A stretch of DNA of 64,000 nt from Mucilaginibacter rigui (lineage in GTDB: Bacteria > Bacteroidota > Bacteroidia > Sphingobacteriales > Sphingobacteriaceae). The stretch is taken from positions 1,240,001 to 1,304,000 of the forward strand of contig NZ_JACWMW010000002.1 of the NCBI RefSeq assembly GCF_014773275.1, read 5' to 3'. A program made the translations under genes and the position numbers. Position 1 is the first letter of the stretch, and every line of letters begins with the position of its first letter. The notes under the pieces are model-generated. The model was not told the origin of the DNA and searched no databases. It saw only the letters and a list, made by a program, of their open reading frames with translations. Shown in pieces: positions 1-8,674 of this stretch.

Positions 1-1879
1 CGTCCGAAAATACCTTCCTAAACTTGTCGGCAAGCACAGCCAAATTTTCATCAGGAACGCCATTTACACCTTTTAACGCATAGTTTATATTGTTTTTGAA
101 GGTATTGTTCAGGTCTATGGAAACCAGCGCGCCCACACCAGCGCCAATGTAATCGTTAAAGTTATATCGTAAGGATACAGGCACCATGTTTAACGTGGTT
201 ACTTTGGTGGAGGTAGTTCGGGTACGGCTACTAATAATGTATGGCACCTTACCTATTGTGGTGTCCCTGTTACCGGCTACAGTGCGTGTTTGTGATACTT
301 CCTTAAAGTCGCTCAGGTAGATCTCGGCCTGTAAATATTTGCCATAAGATGAATAAGGAGAGATGCTTGCACCAACAGTAATATTTTTTTGCGTAAGGTA
401 ATCACTACCCTTTGACTGTAACGGGAAGCCATAACCCAGTATGATCCCCGGCGATAAGCCGGGTTTAAACCTGCCGGTAGCCTTGTTGGTTACAATGGGT
501 TCATTCTTATCAAATATGATAGATGCCCGGGTATAAATGGGAAGCTTTTTTGGTTTCTCCTTAAATTTGATCTTGTATTCCACAAAGCCTTTGGTCGAGT
601 CGGCATCGTGCACACCTTCCTGCTGTGTGCCGGGCAAGTAAATATTGTTAAAAATAAAATTTACGCTGTCGGCACCCGGTACAACCTTCAGGCAGCTTTG
701 GTTGGCGTATGCGCTGTCGCAGCTTTTTACCTCTGGTTTGGTGCGGCTTACCTTGATGGTGCCGGCATCAAATACCGGCGACAGGCTAACGCCCACATTT
801 ACCTTTTTTGCAGGCCCTTTGCCTGTGTTCTGAAAATCTACCCGGTAGGTCAATTCGCGGTGTTTGCCGGTAAAACGGTAATCCATCCGCGTTCTGCGTA
901 ACGACATTTTATTGGGATCGTGCGAGGCCACTATCTGCAACTCCACGTTAAATATCTCCCGCTCTATTTTAGGATCATCGGGGATAAAAACACCGCTCAG
1001 GCGCACTATGGCGTTGGTATCTTTGATCATCTCGGGCGTGGTTTTAAAATCCATAAAAACAAAGTTTTCCTGCCCGGCTTTCAGATTTTCAAAATGCCAT
1101 GCCTTGCTGCTTTTAAAGTTCTTTACCTGGTCGCGCAATACCAAAGCCTCCTTTGCCAATATCTCATCTATTTGCGCTTGCGAAATACCCGGGCTAACAG
1201 ATGCGTAGTACAAATTATCTTTTGCTTTTTTTACCGGCGAATAGGCAAACGTGTTCAACTTTTGCAGGTCTTCGGTTTTCTCGCCATGATAGGTGCGTGT
1301 TTCGGTCAGGTCGAAATTGTTGCTGCTAAACTCCTTATCGTTATATAAAATGGCAATGGTGCCGCCCAGGTTATTGGTTAGGTTGCCGGCTTTGTTGCGA
1401 TAGCCTAATACCAGCATCATATCATCGCCGGGTTTGGGCATACAGTTATTTTTTAGGGTGATACTGCTGCCGGGCTGGAAGATATTACTGGGCGCAGGTG
1501 CCGAGGCCAGCATGGCCTTTGATCGTTTAATGATCACTTTTTTTGGCCGGGTGGGCGGGCGCTTGCCATCGTCATAATTATTAGTGGCGTAAAGCCGGGC
1601 GCTATAAGTAAGGATGGAATCTAAATAAGTATGCACCGGTTCTTTTTCAAAGCTGAAGGTGCCATCGCCAAACTCCCAAAAGTAGGTAAAGAATGGGGCG
1701 GGGGCACCTGCAATTGGCCTTAAGGCGCGTAACTGCGGGGTGAATTTTACCGTGCCATTGTCGTCAGTATAATTAATAATAGCCGGGATAGTATCTGTTG
1801 GTATTACCGCCGGGGGGAGTACCTGCGCGCTCAGTTTGGTAGCAATGCAGATGAAGGTAAGTAGCAAGAGCTTTCTCAT
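1..1879 (-). CDS. Exported PKD-domain protein with DUF7619-like and barrel-like C-terminal parts (3' end outside window)
   Basis: An open frame of 626 codons runs from the ATG at 1877-1879 leftward off the window with no stop, so the C-terminus is missing. Residues 1-19 (MRKLLLLTFICIATKLSAQ) form a signal peptide with a clear AQ cleavage end. Residues about 45-115 hold a PKD domain (FWEFGDGTFS, then EPVHTYLDS). About residues 305-470 match the conserved region found in many Bacteroidota secreted proteins, with SHDPNKM followed by YRVDFQNTGKGPAKKV (DUF7619/DUF11-like). After residue about 490 the sequence has alternating polar/apolar strands (GIILGYGFPLQSKG, MVPVSLRYNFNDYIG) that look like outer-membrane beta strands, an unusual ending because relatives usually stop in a type IX sorting domain. 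Function unknown; probably cell-surface. The start was chosen because it gives the signal peptide directly. Confidence 0.75.
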   Translation of the reverse strand, partial: MRKLLLLTFICIATKLSAQVLPPAVIPTDTIPAIINYTDDNGTVKFTPQLRALRPIAGAPAPFFTYFWEFGDGTFSFEKEPVHTYLDSILTYSARLYATNNYDDGKRPPTRPKKVIIKRSKAMLASAPAPSNIFQPGSSITLKNNCMPKPGDDMMLVLGYRNKAGNLTNNLGGTIAILYNDKEFSSNNFDLTETRTYHGEKTEDLQKLNTFAYSPVKKAKDNLYYASVSPGISQAQIDEILAKEALVLRDQVKNFKSSKAWHFENLKAGQENFVFMDFKTTPEMIKDTNAIVRLSGVFIPDDPKIEREIFNVELQIVASHDPNKMSLRRTRMDYRFTGKHRELTYRVDFQNTGKGPAKKVNVGVSLSPVFDAGTIKVSRTKPEVKSCDSAYANQSCLKVVPGADSVNFIFNNIYLPGTQQEGVHDADSTKGFVEYKIKFKEKPKKLPIYTRASIIFDKNEPIVTNKATGRFKPGLSPGIILGYGFPLQSKGSDYLTQKNITVGASISPYSSYGKYLQAEIYLSDFKEVSQTRTVAGNRDTTIGKVPYIISSRTRTTSTKVTTLNMVPVSLRYNFNDYIGAGVGALVSIDLNNTFKNNINYALKGVNGVPDENLAVLADKFRKVFSD

Positions 1880-1941
1880 GGTGTGGCAGGGGCAACTGGT
1901 TAGGTAAAAAAACAATTAAATATAAAAACTTAAAATGATAA

Positions 1942-1969
1942 TAAGCGACCCTGAAACCAGGGCCGCTTA
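1942..1969 (-). terminator. Hairpin terminator behind the 1991-2992 lipoprotein gene
   Basis: TAAGCG at 1942-1947 pairs with CGCTTA at 1964-1969 and CCCTG at 1949-1953 pairs with CAGGG at 1958-1962 around an AAAC loop, with one A/C mismatch. It lies just downstream of the minus-strand stop at 1991. The run after it on the minus strand is T-rich but not a clean U-tract. Confidence 0.6.
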
Positions 1970-1990
1970 GCTGATTAGAGATAGGTAGAA

Positions 1991-2992
1991 TTAGTAACTA
2001 TCCAGACTGTTTATAGCTGTTTGTACCGCAGCTTCGGTAGTTTCTGTAAGGGTTAAGGTTACGTGCTGGTTGGCTGTAATAGTGCTTTCCAGTTCGCCGT
2101 AGTAGTATTTGCCATCTTTTATTGAGAAGGTAAGAAATTTACCTTCAACACCTATTGGCATTACATTGTCATAACTTTTAACACTGTTTGGGCCGGTTGT
2201 AGTGTACAATTGCGCGGCAACATTACTACCCTTTGCGCAGAAGTAAACATAAGTTTCGCCGCTGTATGAGTGGAAAGAAGATAGTGTGCCCGGGTTGCCA
2301 ACCAGATCAACATTCACAGTAGTTTTTGGGTTGCTGTAGCTGTAAAATACGTCGGTATTGATCCACCCGGTAGTGCCAAAGTTAAAGGTGAAGGTGTTAT
2401 TAACCGAAGCCACCTCCTTACCGCCATCCTGGCCGTTAGCGCCTTTGCGTGGTGCAGCCCAGGCCATTTGTGCCGCGGCTCCGGCTACAAGCGGGTTACC
2501 ACCCTGGTCGACCCCCTCCCAAAGTTGGGTAACACCGCTTCGTTTCGCCGGAATAGAAATTTGCATAGGTACAGGCATCATATTGTCTACACTTGTGCCG
2601 TTTGCTTTAACATTTACATATATAAACCCATCTGATGCAAGCGGGGCGCCGCTGATGTGGTTAGTGTTGCTACCGTAAAATAGTACGTCGCTTCTTTTCA
2701 ATACTTCAACAGCCTCTACCGTTACTGTACCGGTTACCGCTGCACCGCCTACGGTTAATGACCCTGCCGGGAACGTGATTTTGGTGCCGCCTTTTAACGT
2801 TACGCTTTGCGGCAGGTTTGATGCATCAATTTGCATGGTTTGGGTTTTAGGCGCATTACTGGCTACAAACTGCTGTGCATTGCCATCTGGGTTTGTTGGA
2901 ACGAAGCCCATGTCGTTTTTGTCTTTTGTGCAGGATACTGCTAATAACAATAATGCTGCTACTGATACTGAGGTTAAATTGAACTTTTTCAT
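1991..2992 (-). CDS. Large secreted lipoprotein, function unknown
   Basis: The protein (333 aa) starts at the ATG at 2990-2992; an upstream in-frame start at 3070 would add 26 residues before the signal and is rejected. Residues 1-20 are a lipoprotein signal ending in LLAVS before Cys21, followed by TKDKND, a charged stretch like the Bacteroidota lipoprotein export signal, so the mature protein is probably surface-exposed. The middle (about 65-130) has the pattern ITFPAGSL ... GTVTVEAVEV ... LFYGS seen in large Bacteroidota lipoproteins with ZU5-like beta domains. The rest is Gly/Thr/Asn-rich and beta-strand-like. It sits next to the PKD-domain gene on the same strand but a hairpin separates them. 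No catalytic motif is visible and no function can be given. Confidence 0.75.
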   Translation of the reverse strand: MKKFNLTSVSVAALLLLAVSCTKDKNDMGFVPTNPDGNAQQFVASNAPKTQTMQIDASNLPQSVTLKGGTKITFPAGSLTVGGAAVTGTVTVEAVEVLKRSDVLFYGSNTNHISGAPLASDGFIYVNVKANGTSVDNMMPVPMQISIPAKRSGVTQLWEGVDQGGNPLVAGAAAQMAWAAPRKGANGQDGGKEVASVNNTFTFNFGTTGWINTDVFYSYSNPKTTVNVDLVGNPGTLSSFHSYSGETYVYFCAKGSNVAAQLYTTTGPNSVKSYDNVMPIGVEGKFLTFSIKDGKYYYGELESTITANQHVTLTLTETTEAAVQTAINSLDSY

Positions 2993-3158
2993 AATTGTAG
3001 TTTTAATTTTTTTATCGCTTACTCTGTTTTGGCTTTTCAGCGTTACGCCGTGATTTATCGTTGTTTGCATCTATATCAGCGGCGCTTAAAATTTGTTACC
3101 CCCCTTTTTTGAAATATTTTTTAAATATTATTTTTCGTACTTTCCCACAACCTATTTT

Positions 3159-3713
3159 ATGGCAAAAGCAACCCATCCCGATCAGCGTTACGTAACGGCC
3201 TTATTAAATAATGATGCCGGGCTTATTGATGAGATATATAAAAGCTGCGCCCGGCAGGTAAAATCATACATCTGTTTTAATAATGGGAATGAGGATGATG
3301 CCGCCGATATTTTCCAGGAAGCCTTAATAGATATATATCACCAGGCTAAAAACAAAAACCTGCAGCTTACCTGCCCCTTTAATGCCTTTGTTTTTTTGAT
3401 ATGCAAACGCAAATGGTTTAATGAATTAAAAAAAAGATCATTAATACAGGTAACAAATAACCCCGACGATGTATTAGATAGCAGCGAAGATACTTTTGCG
3501 CTTGCCGAAGAGCTGGAGCACCAAACAGAACAGAACAACAGGTTTATGGCTGCTTTTGAAAAATTGGGCGAAAAGTGCAAGGAAATTATCCGTTGGAGCA
3601 TGCAGGGCGAGGCACAGGAAAAAGTGGCTGAAGCCATGGGTGTTACTTACGGGTACCTGCGCAAAAAGAAATCGGAGTGTATGGCATCTTTAGTAAAAAT
3701 GGTTCAATCTTAA
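3159..3713 (+). CDS. ECF-type RNA polymerase sigma factor
   Basis: The 184-aa product directs RNA polymerase to a specific regulon. Residues about 25-95 contain the region 2 pattern (EDDAADIFQEALIDIY, then the PFNAFVFLICKRKWFNELKK segment), and residues about 130-184 a region 4 helix-turn-helix (EIIRWSMQGEAQEKVAEAM, then YLRKKKSEC). I chose the ATG at 3159 rather than an in-frame codon at 3093, since the extra 22 residues are aromatic and unlike the family. The next gene starts 12 bp later and encodes a membrane protein with anti-sigma features, so the two are probably co-transcribed and act as a sigma/anti-sigma pair. The divergent neighbour is the lipoprotein at 1991-2992, a candidate target. 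The family assignment is firm; the regulon is unknown. Confidence 0.88.
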   Translation: MAKATHPDQRYVTALLNNDAGLIDEIYKSCARQVKSYICFNNGNEDDAADIFQEALIDIYHQAKNKNLQLTCPFNAFVFLICKRKWFNELKKRSLIQVTNNPDDVLDSSEDTFALAEELEHQTEQNNRFMAAFEKLGEKCKEIIRWSMQGEAQEKVAEAMGVTYGYLRKKKSECMASLVKMVQS

Positions 3714-3725
3714 TATTTAGCAGCA

Positions 3726-4454
3726 ATGGACAACGAGAGCATTCTACAGGCATCAAATTATGTAGATGGAGAAATGGATTTGCAGCAGCAAAAAGATTTT
3801 GAACTGCAAATGCAGGGCGATGCCGAATTGCGCGAATATGTGGAGCAATACCGGGAGGCAAGCATCGCGTTAAAAACAATGCTTGCGCCTGATGCCAGCC
3901 TTAATAATTTAAAACAAACACTTGGTAACCTAAATAAAACGCATTTTAAAGCCGAGGCCAAAGTAGTATCATTTAAATCATACACAAGGTGGATCTCGGG
4001 CGTAGCGGCGGTGCTTATACTGGGGCTTATCGTTTTTAACCCGTGGAAGAAGAGTTTGTATGAGGAATACAGTACAGCAAGCAGCATGTCGGTATCTGAA
4101 AGGGGCGAGGGTGCGCAAACCAATTTAGAAAAGGCAGCAGCTTACTACAATAAAAAGGATTATGCGGCAGCCGAAAAGCTATTGGCGAAAGAATATGCAG
4201 CTAACCCTAATAACAGTATGGCGGCTTATTATTACGGTATTACTTTGATACAGGATAAGCAGGAGGCCAAAGCACGCGGTATTTTGCAACAGCTTTACCG
4301 GGGCGAATCGGCATTTAAGTATGATGCCGCGTATTACATGGCTTTAAGTTATGTTAAACAGAACGATAAGGCAAACGCCCGCAAATGGCTCAAACATGTA
4401 CCACCAGGTACATCTAATTACACCAAAGCGAAAGAATTGGAAAGTAAACTTTAA
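3726..4454 (+). CDS. Single-span membrane protein with TPR repeats, likely anti-sigma factor
   Basis: The protein (242 aa) has a cytoplasmic N-terminal part of about 85 residues (SNYVDGEMDLQQQKDFELQ is like the zinc-less anti-sigma opening segment of Bacteroidota proteins), one membrane helix at about 88-104 (WISGVAAVLILGLIVF), and an outside part with TPR-like repeats (AAAYYNKKDYAAAEKLLAKE at about 134-153 and further copies to the C-terminus). Its start is 12 bp behind the sigma factor gene. The combination of topology and position suggests it holds the sigma factor at the membrane and senses something through the periplasmic TPRs. This role is inferred; a plain TPR protein co-transcribed with a sigma factor is the alternative. 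Confidence 0.7.
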   Translation: MDNESILQASNYVDGEMDLQQQKDFELQMQGDAELREYVEQYREASIALKTMLAPDASLNNLKQTLGNLNKTHFKAEAKVVSFKSYTRWISGVAAVLILGLIVFNPWKKSLYEEYSTASSMSVSERGEGAQTNLEKAAAYYNKKDYAAAEKLLAKEYAANPNNSMAAYYYGITLIQDKQEAKARGILQQLYRGESAFKYDAAYYMALSYVKQNDKANARKWLKHVPPGTSNYTKAKELESKL

Positions 4455-4457
4455 CCT

Positions 4458-4487
4458 AAAGCGTTGGCATATGCTAACGCTTTTTTG
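4458..4487 (+). terminator. Rho-independent terminator of the sigma/TPR operon
   Basis: AAAGCGTT at 4458-4465 pairs with AACGCTTT at 4476-4483, extended inward by GC/GC around a short AT loop, and is followed by a T run on the plus strand. It overlaps the last codons of the convergent minus-strand gene. Confidence 0.75.
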
Positions 4488-5277
4488 CTTTGCCTTTGGT
4501 TTTAGCCGTAGTTTTAATACCCTTTTTGGGCACGTTAGATAATATAAAAGCCGCGCTGCTAAAAGCCAGGGCTTCAAATGCGCTTACTATTTCGTTACCG
4601 TGCATACCCTTTGTGTCGGCCCAGGCGCGGGGAATGTGTAGTATAATTACCCATATCAACAGCATTATACCCAGTAGTTTTGCCGCCAGCCGGCGTTGTA
4701 TATTCAGTAAGATGCCAAGCCCGGCTGCTATGAGGGCAACACCTGTAAAGTACGTCCAAAAAACCGGGAAGGGGATCCATTTTGGTACAAGGCCGGGTAC
4801 AAAGCCAATGTAAATAAAATGCTCAATGCCAAATATGAGTATAGTTAAAGCCAGGAAGTATTTGCCTGCAGGCAGTATCCCTTCAAACCCGGTGGTAAAT
4901 TCGCCCACCTGCGGTAATGCCGATGCCACTATAAAAGCGCAGCCGCTTAATGCAAATATTTTAAACGCATTGGCCCAGCTACCTAAAAAATCGGGAGTAG
5001 TTAAAAATTGGTTTGGGATATGAAAAACAATCAGTAATAGTAAAAAAAGCAGCCCTAAATAAATGGCAGCAGGCCGGGCTTTACTGTTTACCAATACAGG
5101 CAAGCATATTGCCGCCAGTACAATACTACCTATCCACGCCGAAAAATGCGAAACGGCAATATCAGCCGGCCACGGGATAATGACAGGCATAAACACTAAA
5201 AATACAATTTGCAATAAGGCAATACCAATAATGGATAAGGCAAATAATACCCTCCATAATCTATTTGAGGTTAGCAT
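4474..5277 (-). CDS. Multi-span membrane protein, DoxX-like
   Basis: The 267-aa product is almost wholly hydrophobic, with about seven membrane helices (for example residues 10-32, 48-63, 73-90, 105-120, 140-155, 170-190, 202-216) and a basic Lys-rich tail (TAKTKGKAKKR). Gly- and Pro-containing turns such as HFIYIGFVPGLVPKW recall DoxX-type quinone-associated membrane proteins, but the match is general. The stop codon lies inside the terminator hairpin of the convergent sigma/TPR operon, so the two transcription units end on each other. No substrate or partner can be read from the sequence. Confidence 0.65.
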   Translation of the reverse strand: MLTSNRLWRVLFALSIIGIALLQIVFLVFMPVIIPWPADIAVSHFSAWIGSIVLAAICLPVLVNSKARPAAIYLGLLFLLLLIVFHIPNQFLTTPDFLGSWANAFKIFALSGCAFIVASALPQVGEFTTGFEGILPAGKYFLALTILIFGIEHFIYIGFVPGLVPKWIPFPVFWTYFTGVALIAAGLGILLNIQRRLAAKLLGIMLLIWVIILHIPRAWADTKGMHGNEIVSAFEALAFSSAAFILSNVPKKGIKTTAKTKGKAKKR

Positions 5278-5344
5278 TGATAAGGGGTTATAAAGGTTAA
5301 TTAATGCAATTTACAAAATAGCTTACGTATTCATAATTAAATAT

Positions 5345-5950
5345 TTAATGCTTTTTTTCGCCTGTGTATTGTTTCTCGCCTGCCTGTACTTTTAGTGCCA
5401 GGTCATTCTCTTGTGGGGGCATAGGGCATTGGTAGCCCGCGCTATAGGCGCAGTAAGGATTATAAGCCTTATTAAAATCAATTTCCAAATGGCCGTTTTT
5501 GATGTCGGTGGTTTTCAAATCAAGATATCGGCCGCCGCCGTAAGTTTCCTTTCCGTTTGTTTGGTCTGTAAATGGCATAAACAGGTAATCGGCAAAACCG
5601 GGCCGTTTGGCCAGTAACGTATTGCTATAAATAGTTAAGTGCAACAATTTACCATTCAATACAAATTTTACACGTCCGTAACGTACATATTCCTGCTTCG
5701 CACCATTAAAGGTGGGTATCATAAATGATGGCTCGGTTGGCAAAACTTCTACATCGGCTGTAATACGGTAGGTACTATCCGGATCATAAAAACGCAGGTT
5801 TTTAAGGTCGGCTTCTTTTAAGGGAGAGTTTTTATCCGTCAGGAAATCTGCTTGATACTGTTTACGATACGTTTCTAACCGGCTTTTATAGCCTTGCGAA
5901 TAGCTAGTTAGCGTTATAAAAGTAAGCAGGGTAATAATAAGGTATTTCAT
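5345..5950 (-). CDS. Exported DUF1684 family protein
   Basis: The 201-aa protein begins at the ATG at 5948-5950, which gives a signal peptide ending in TSYSQ (residues 1-19); a longer frame back to 6127 lacks any such signal. The family pattern is complete: a start like YRKQYQADFLTDKNSPLKEAD, a middle YVRYGRVKFVLNGK, then TYGGGRYLDLKT, LEIDFNKAYNPYCAYS and a C-terminal CPMPPQENDLALKVQAGEK. This is the DUF1684 signature with the conserved Asn-Pro-x-Cys-Ala-Tyr and Cys-Pro-x-Pro-Pro-x-Glu-Asn blocks. The biochemical role of DUF1684 is unknown. It is a monocistronic unit facing away from the PUL. Confidence 0.85.
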   Translation of the reverse strand: MKYLIITLLTFITLTSYSQGYKSRLETYRKQYQADFLTDKNSPLKEADLKNLRFYDPDSTYRITADVEVLPTEPSFMIPTFNGAKQEYVRYGRVKFVLNGKLLHLTIYSNTLLAKRPGFADYLFMPFTDQTNGKETYGGGRYLDLKTTDIKNGHLEIDFNKAYNPYCAYSAGYQCPMPPQENDLALKVQAGEKQYTGEKKH

Positions 5951-6284
5951 AAGGCTTGTTTCCAAAAGTATCCTGCAATTTATAAAACCTACGCCAATAA
6001 TGGGCATGAGGTTGTGATGAGTTCCTAAAATTTGCGGGCAAGCCTTGGCTATGCAATTAAATATTTGCACCCTGCACACAGCTTGGCGAAAGTGATTATA
6101 TGGCATGGCGGTGAACAGTGCGGACAATAATGCAGATAAACAGCACCTGGAAAACCGGAAGTACTACATTTCCTGTTTTGTTGAATTATTATAAACGCCC
6201 ACCCCAATAATTATTACCCATTAGCATTTTGTTAAGGCTTTTTTTTTACCGTATTATTGTCTGCCATACATTTATAACCCAGTT
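5951..6284. other. 334-bp intergenic region between divergent DUF1684 and GH36 genes
   Basis: It must hold both promoters. A candidate for GH36 is described at 6228-6259. I see no RNA gene, no copy of the LacI-type palindrome found elsewhere in the PUL, and no further repeat. Confidence 0.5.
6228..6259 (+). promoter_or_regulatory. Candidate Bacteroidota promoter of the GH36 gene
   Basis: TTTG at 6228-6231 is followed after 20 bp by TATTATTG at 6252-6259, one mismatch from the TAnnTTTG box at -7. This would place transcription start about 20 bp before the ATG at 6285. Confidence 0.45.
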
Positions 6285-8486
6285 ATGAGATTTAAAAGAA
6301 CCCGATTATCTTTAGCGATAGTTTGCCTTATTACAGTATGCTCATTTGCCAAAGCACAAGTTGTAACCATCCCGGTAGAAACGATTCACAATGCACTTGT
6401 GCTGCAAACAGATGCCCGGAAAAACCTGAAGATGGTTTATTTTGGCGCAAAACTGAGTAATGCAGCGGAGTATGCCGCTATTAAAAAGCTGTACAAACCA
6501 AATGATGATTCGGGAATATTGGATGATGCCTATACCCCGTCGGGTTCGGCTAACCTTGCAGAGCCTGCATTGACTGTTACCCATGCCGATGGCAACAAAT
6601 CGCTCGATCTGCTATATGTAAATCATACAATAACTAAGGCAGATGACAATGTTTCCCTGTTAACTATAACATTGAAAGATCCGGCTTATCCGTTCGAGGT
6701 AAAGCTGTATTATAAAACATTTTATAAGGAAGATGTTACTGAACAATGGTCGGTAATTACCAACAACGAAAAAGGAATAGTAACGCTTAATAAGTATGCA
6801 TCGGCCAACCTTAACTTTAAAAAAGAAGGCGAGGGTTTTTGGCTGAAACACTATCACGGTAATTGGGCGTCAGAAATGAAGCCCGAGGAAAGCAAACTTA
6901 CCCATGGTATCAAAACCATCGATAGTAAACTGGGTACCCGCGCTAATTTGTACGAGCCATCAACCTTTATGATATCGATGGGGAAACCCGCTACTGAAGA
7001 TGAAGGTAAAGTATTTTTAGGCTCGCTGGAATGGTCGGGCAATTTCAGAGTCGATTTTGAATACGACCCGGCAGATAACCTAAGGCTGATAGCCGGTATC
7101 AATAACGCCGCCTCAGAATACCGATTAAAGCCGGGCGAAGAGTTTACAACACCTGCATTGGTGTATACCTACTCCGACCATGGCCGTGGCGATGCCAGCA
7201 GGCAACTGCACCGCTGGGCGCGCCAATATAAAATTGTTGACGGAAACGGATCAAGGCTAACATTATTAAATAACTGGGAATCTACCTACTTTGATTTTAA
7301 CGAGGCTAAACTGGCCCAGCTGATAAAAGACACCAAAAAACTTGGTGCCGATATGTTTTTGCTGGATGATGGCTGGTTTGGTAATAACCACCCCCGTAAT
7401 GGCGATAATGCCGGCCTGGGCGATTGGCAGGAAAACAAACTGAAATTGCCAAACGGGATAAGCTCGCTGGTAAAAGAAGCGCAGGCAAATGGCGTAAAAT
7501 TTGGGATATGGATTGAGCCCGAAATGGTTAACCCGGCCAGCGATCTGTACAAAGCACACCCTGATTGGGTGATAAAAGAAGCTAACCGTCCCGAAAAATA
7601 TTTCAGGAACCAGTTGGTGCTCGATCTGACAAACCCTAAAGTGCAGGACTTTGTATTTAGTGTGGTTGATAACCTGTTTACCAGGAACCCCGACCTGGCT
7701 TATATTAAGTGGGATTGTAACGCGGTTATTTATAACGCACATTCACAATACCTGAAGAAAGACCAGTCGCACCTGTATGTTGATTATGTGAAAGGGCTGT
7801 ATAAAGTACTTGATCGCGTACGCGCCAGGTACCCAAAAGTTCCATTGATGCTGTGCTCTGGCGGTGGCGGCCGTGTAGATTACGGCGCGCTTAAATACTT
7901 TACGGAGTATTGGCCAAGCGATAACACCGACCCGCTGGAAAGAATCTTTATTCAATGGGAGTATTCATATTTCTTCCCTGCCATTGCAAGCTCAAACCAT
8001 GTTACCGACTGGGGTAAACAGCCAATCAAATTTAGGGTGGATGTAGCTATGATGGGCAAAATGGGTTTTGATATTGTGGTAGGTAAATTAAATGATAAAG
8101 ACCTTGGCTTTTGCCAGCAGGCTTTAAAAAACTACGATGCCTTAAAAGATGTAATTTGGCATGGCGACCAGTACCGCCTGCAAAACCCATGGGATAATGA
8201 TGCAGCGGCATTAATGTATGTAAACGATTCAAAATCAAAAGCGGTTGTATTTAACTACCTTGTAAATAACCGTTACGGTACCGGCACAAAATCACCTATC
8301 CGTTTTAAGGGCTTAGACCCGCAAAAGAAGTATACGGTTAAGGAGATAAACCTTTACCCGGGTAGTGGCTCTGTATTACATGATAACCAGGTTTACACCG
8401 GCGATTTCCTGATGGCTGTTGGTATTAACCCCGAAATAAGCAGCTACCACACCAGTGTAGTATTGCAATTAGATGCGGTAAATTAA
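6285..8486 (+). CDS. Exported GH36 alpha-galactosidase / alpha-N-acetylgalactosaminidase
   Basis: The 733-aa enzyme has a signal peptide (residues 1-24, ending FAKAQ) and the usual GH36 order: beta-sandwich N-domain, a TIM barrel from about residue 330, and a C-terminal beta-domain. Diagnostic motifs are LLDDGWFG (Asp361-Asp362), KFGIWIEPEMVNP, the nucleophile region IKWDCN (Asp477) and the acid/base region WPSDNTDPLERIFIQW (Asp546). Retaining hydrolysis of terminal alpha-Gal is the family norm; some members take alpha-GalNAc, which would suit this locus. The active-site loop that decides between the two cannot be judged by eye. It is the first gene of the PUL, upstream of the LacI regulator, and has its own promoter region without the shared operator array. 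Probably periplasmic. Confidence 0.9.
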   Translation: MRFKRTRLSLAIVCLITVCSFAKAQVVTIPVETIHNALVLQTDARKNLKMVYFGAKLSNAAEYAAIKKLYKPNDDSGILDDAYTPSGSANLAEPALTVTHADGNKSLDLLYVNHTITKADDNVSLLTITLKDPAYPFEVKLYYKTFYKEDVTEQWSVITNNEKGIVTLNKYASANLNFKKEGEGFWLKHYHGNWASEMKPEESKLTHGIKTIDSKLGTRANLYEPSTFMISMGKPATEDEGKVFLGSLEWSGNFRVDFEYDPADNLRLIAGINNAASEYRLKPGEEFTTPALVYTYSDHGRGDASRQLHRWARQYKIVDGNGSRLTLLNNWESTYFDFNEAKLAQLIKDTKKLGADMFLLDDGWFGNNHPRNGDNAGLGDWQENKLKLPNGISSLVKEAQANGVKFGIWIEPEMVNPASDLYKAHPDWVIKEANRPEKYFRNQLVLDLTNPKVQDFVFSVVDNLFTRNPDLAYIKWDCNAVIYNAHSQYLKKDQSHLYVDYVKGLYKVLDRVRARYPKVPLMLCSGGGGRVDYGALKYFTEYWPSDNTDPLERIFIQWEYSYFFPAIASSNHVTDWGKQPIKFRVDVAMMGKMGFDIVVGKLNDKDLGFCQQALKNYDALKDVIWHGDQYRLQNPWDNDAAALMYVNDSKSKAVVFNYLVNNRYGTGTKSPIRFKGLDPQKKYTVKEINLYPGSGSVLHDNQVYTGDFLMAVGINPEISSYHTSVVLQLDAVN

Positions 8487-8498
8487 TAAATTACACAC

Positions 8499-8539
8499 TG
8501 TTCCGCTTTGTTCTGTTCATAAATGGAACAGGCGGAACA
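8499..8539 (+). terminator. Inverted repeat behind the GH36 gene
   Basis: TGTTCCGC at 8499-8506 pairs with GCGGAACA at 8532-8539, with an inner TGTTC/GAACA pair (8514-8518, 8526-8530) and an unpaired bulge. It starts 12 bp after the GH36 stop. No U-tract follows, so it could also be an operator for the downstream LacI gene. Confidence 0.35.
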
Positions 8540-8604
8540 AATAAGGCCTTCGCTGTAAGTAATAGTTGCTTTGCATAAACAAGTCTGCGTGTGTTATCGG
8601 CATG

Positions 8605-8612
8605 TAAATTTG
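8605..8612 (+). promoter_or_regulatory. Candidate -7 box of the LacI gene
   Basis: TAAATTTG matches the Bacteroidota TAnnTTTG box exactly, 62 bp before the ATG at 8675. No -33 TTTG is present at the usual spacing, so support is partial. Confidence 0.35.
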
Positions 8613-8674
8613 GTAGCTTCATAATTAATATAGTAATTTAGCTAACTAAGAAAACTGCCTCCACCAGCTTATAA

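Noticed and set aside
608..1348. Several plus-strand open frames (608-901, 912-1208, 920-1348)
   Set aside because: They lie opposite the minus-strand PKD-domain gene, which has a signal peptide and recognisable domains and stays open across the whole stretch.
3093..3158. Upstream extension of the sigma factor
   Set aside because: The extra residues are aromatic and not found in the family; the ATG at 3159 gives a normal-length protein.
8499..8539. Inverted repeat as a further LacI operator
   Set aside because: Its half-sites (TGTTCCGC) differ from the GCAAAC/TTTGC half-sites of the two arrays, and the arms are 25 bp apart instead of directly abutting.
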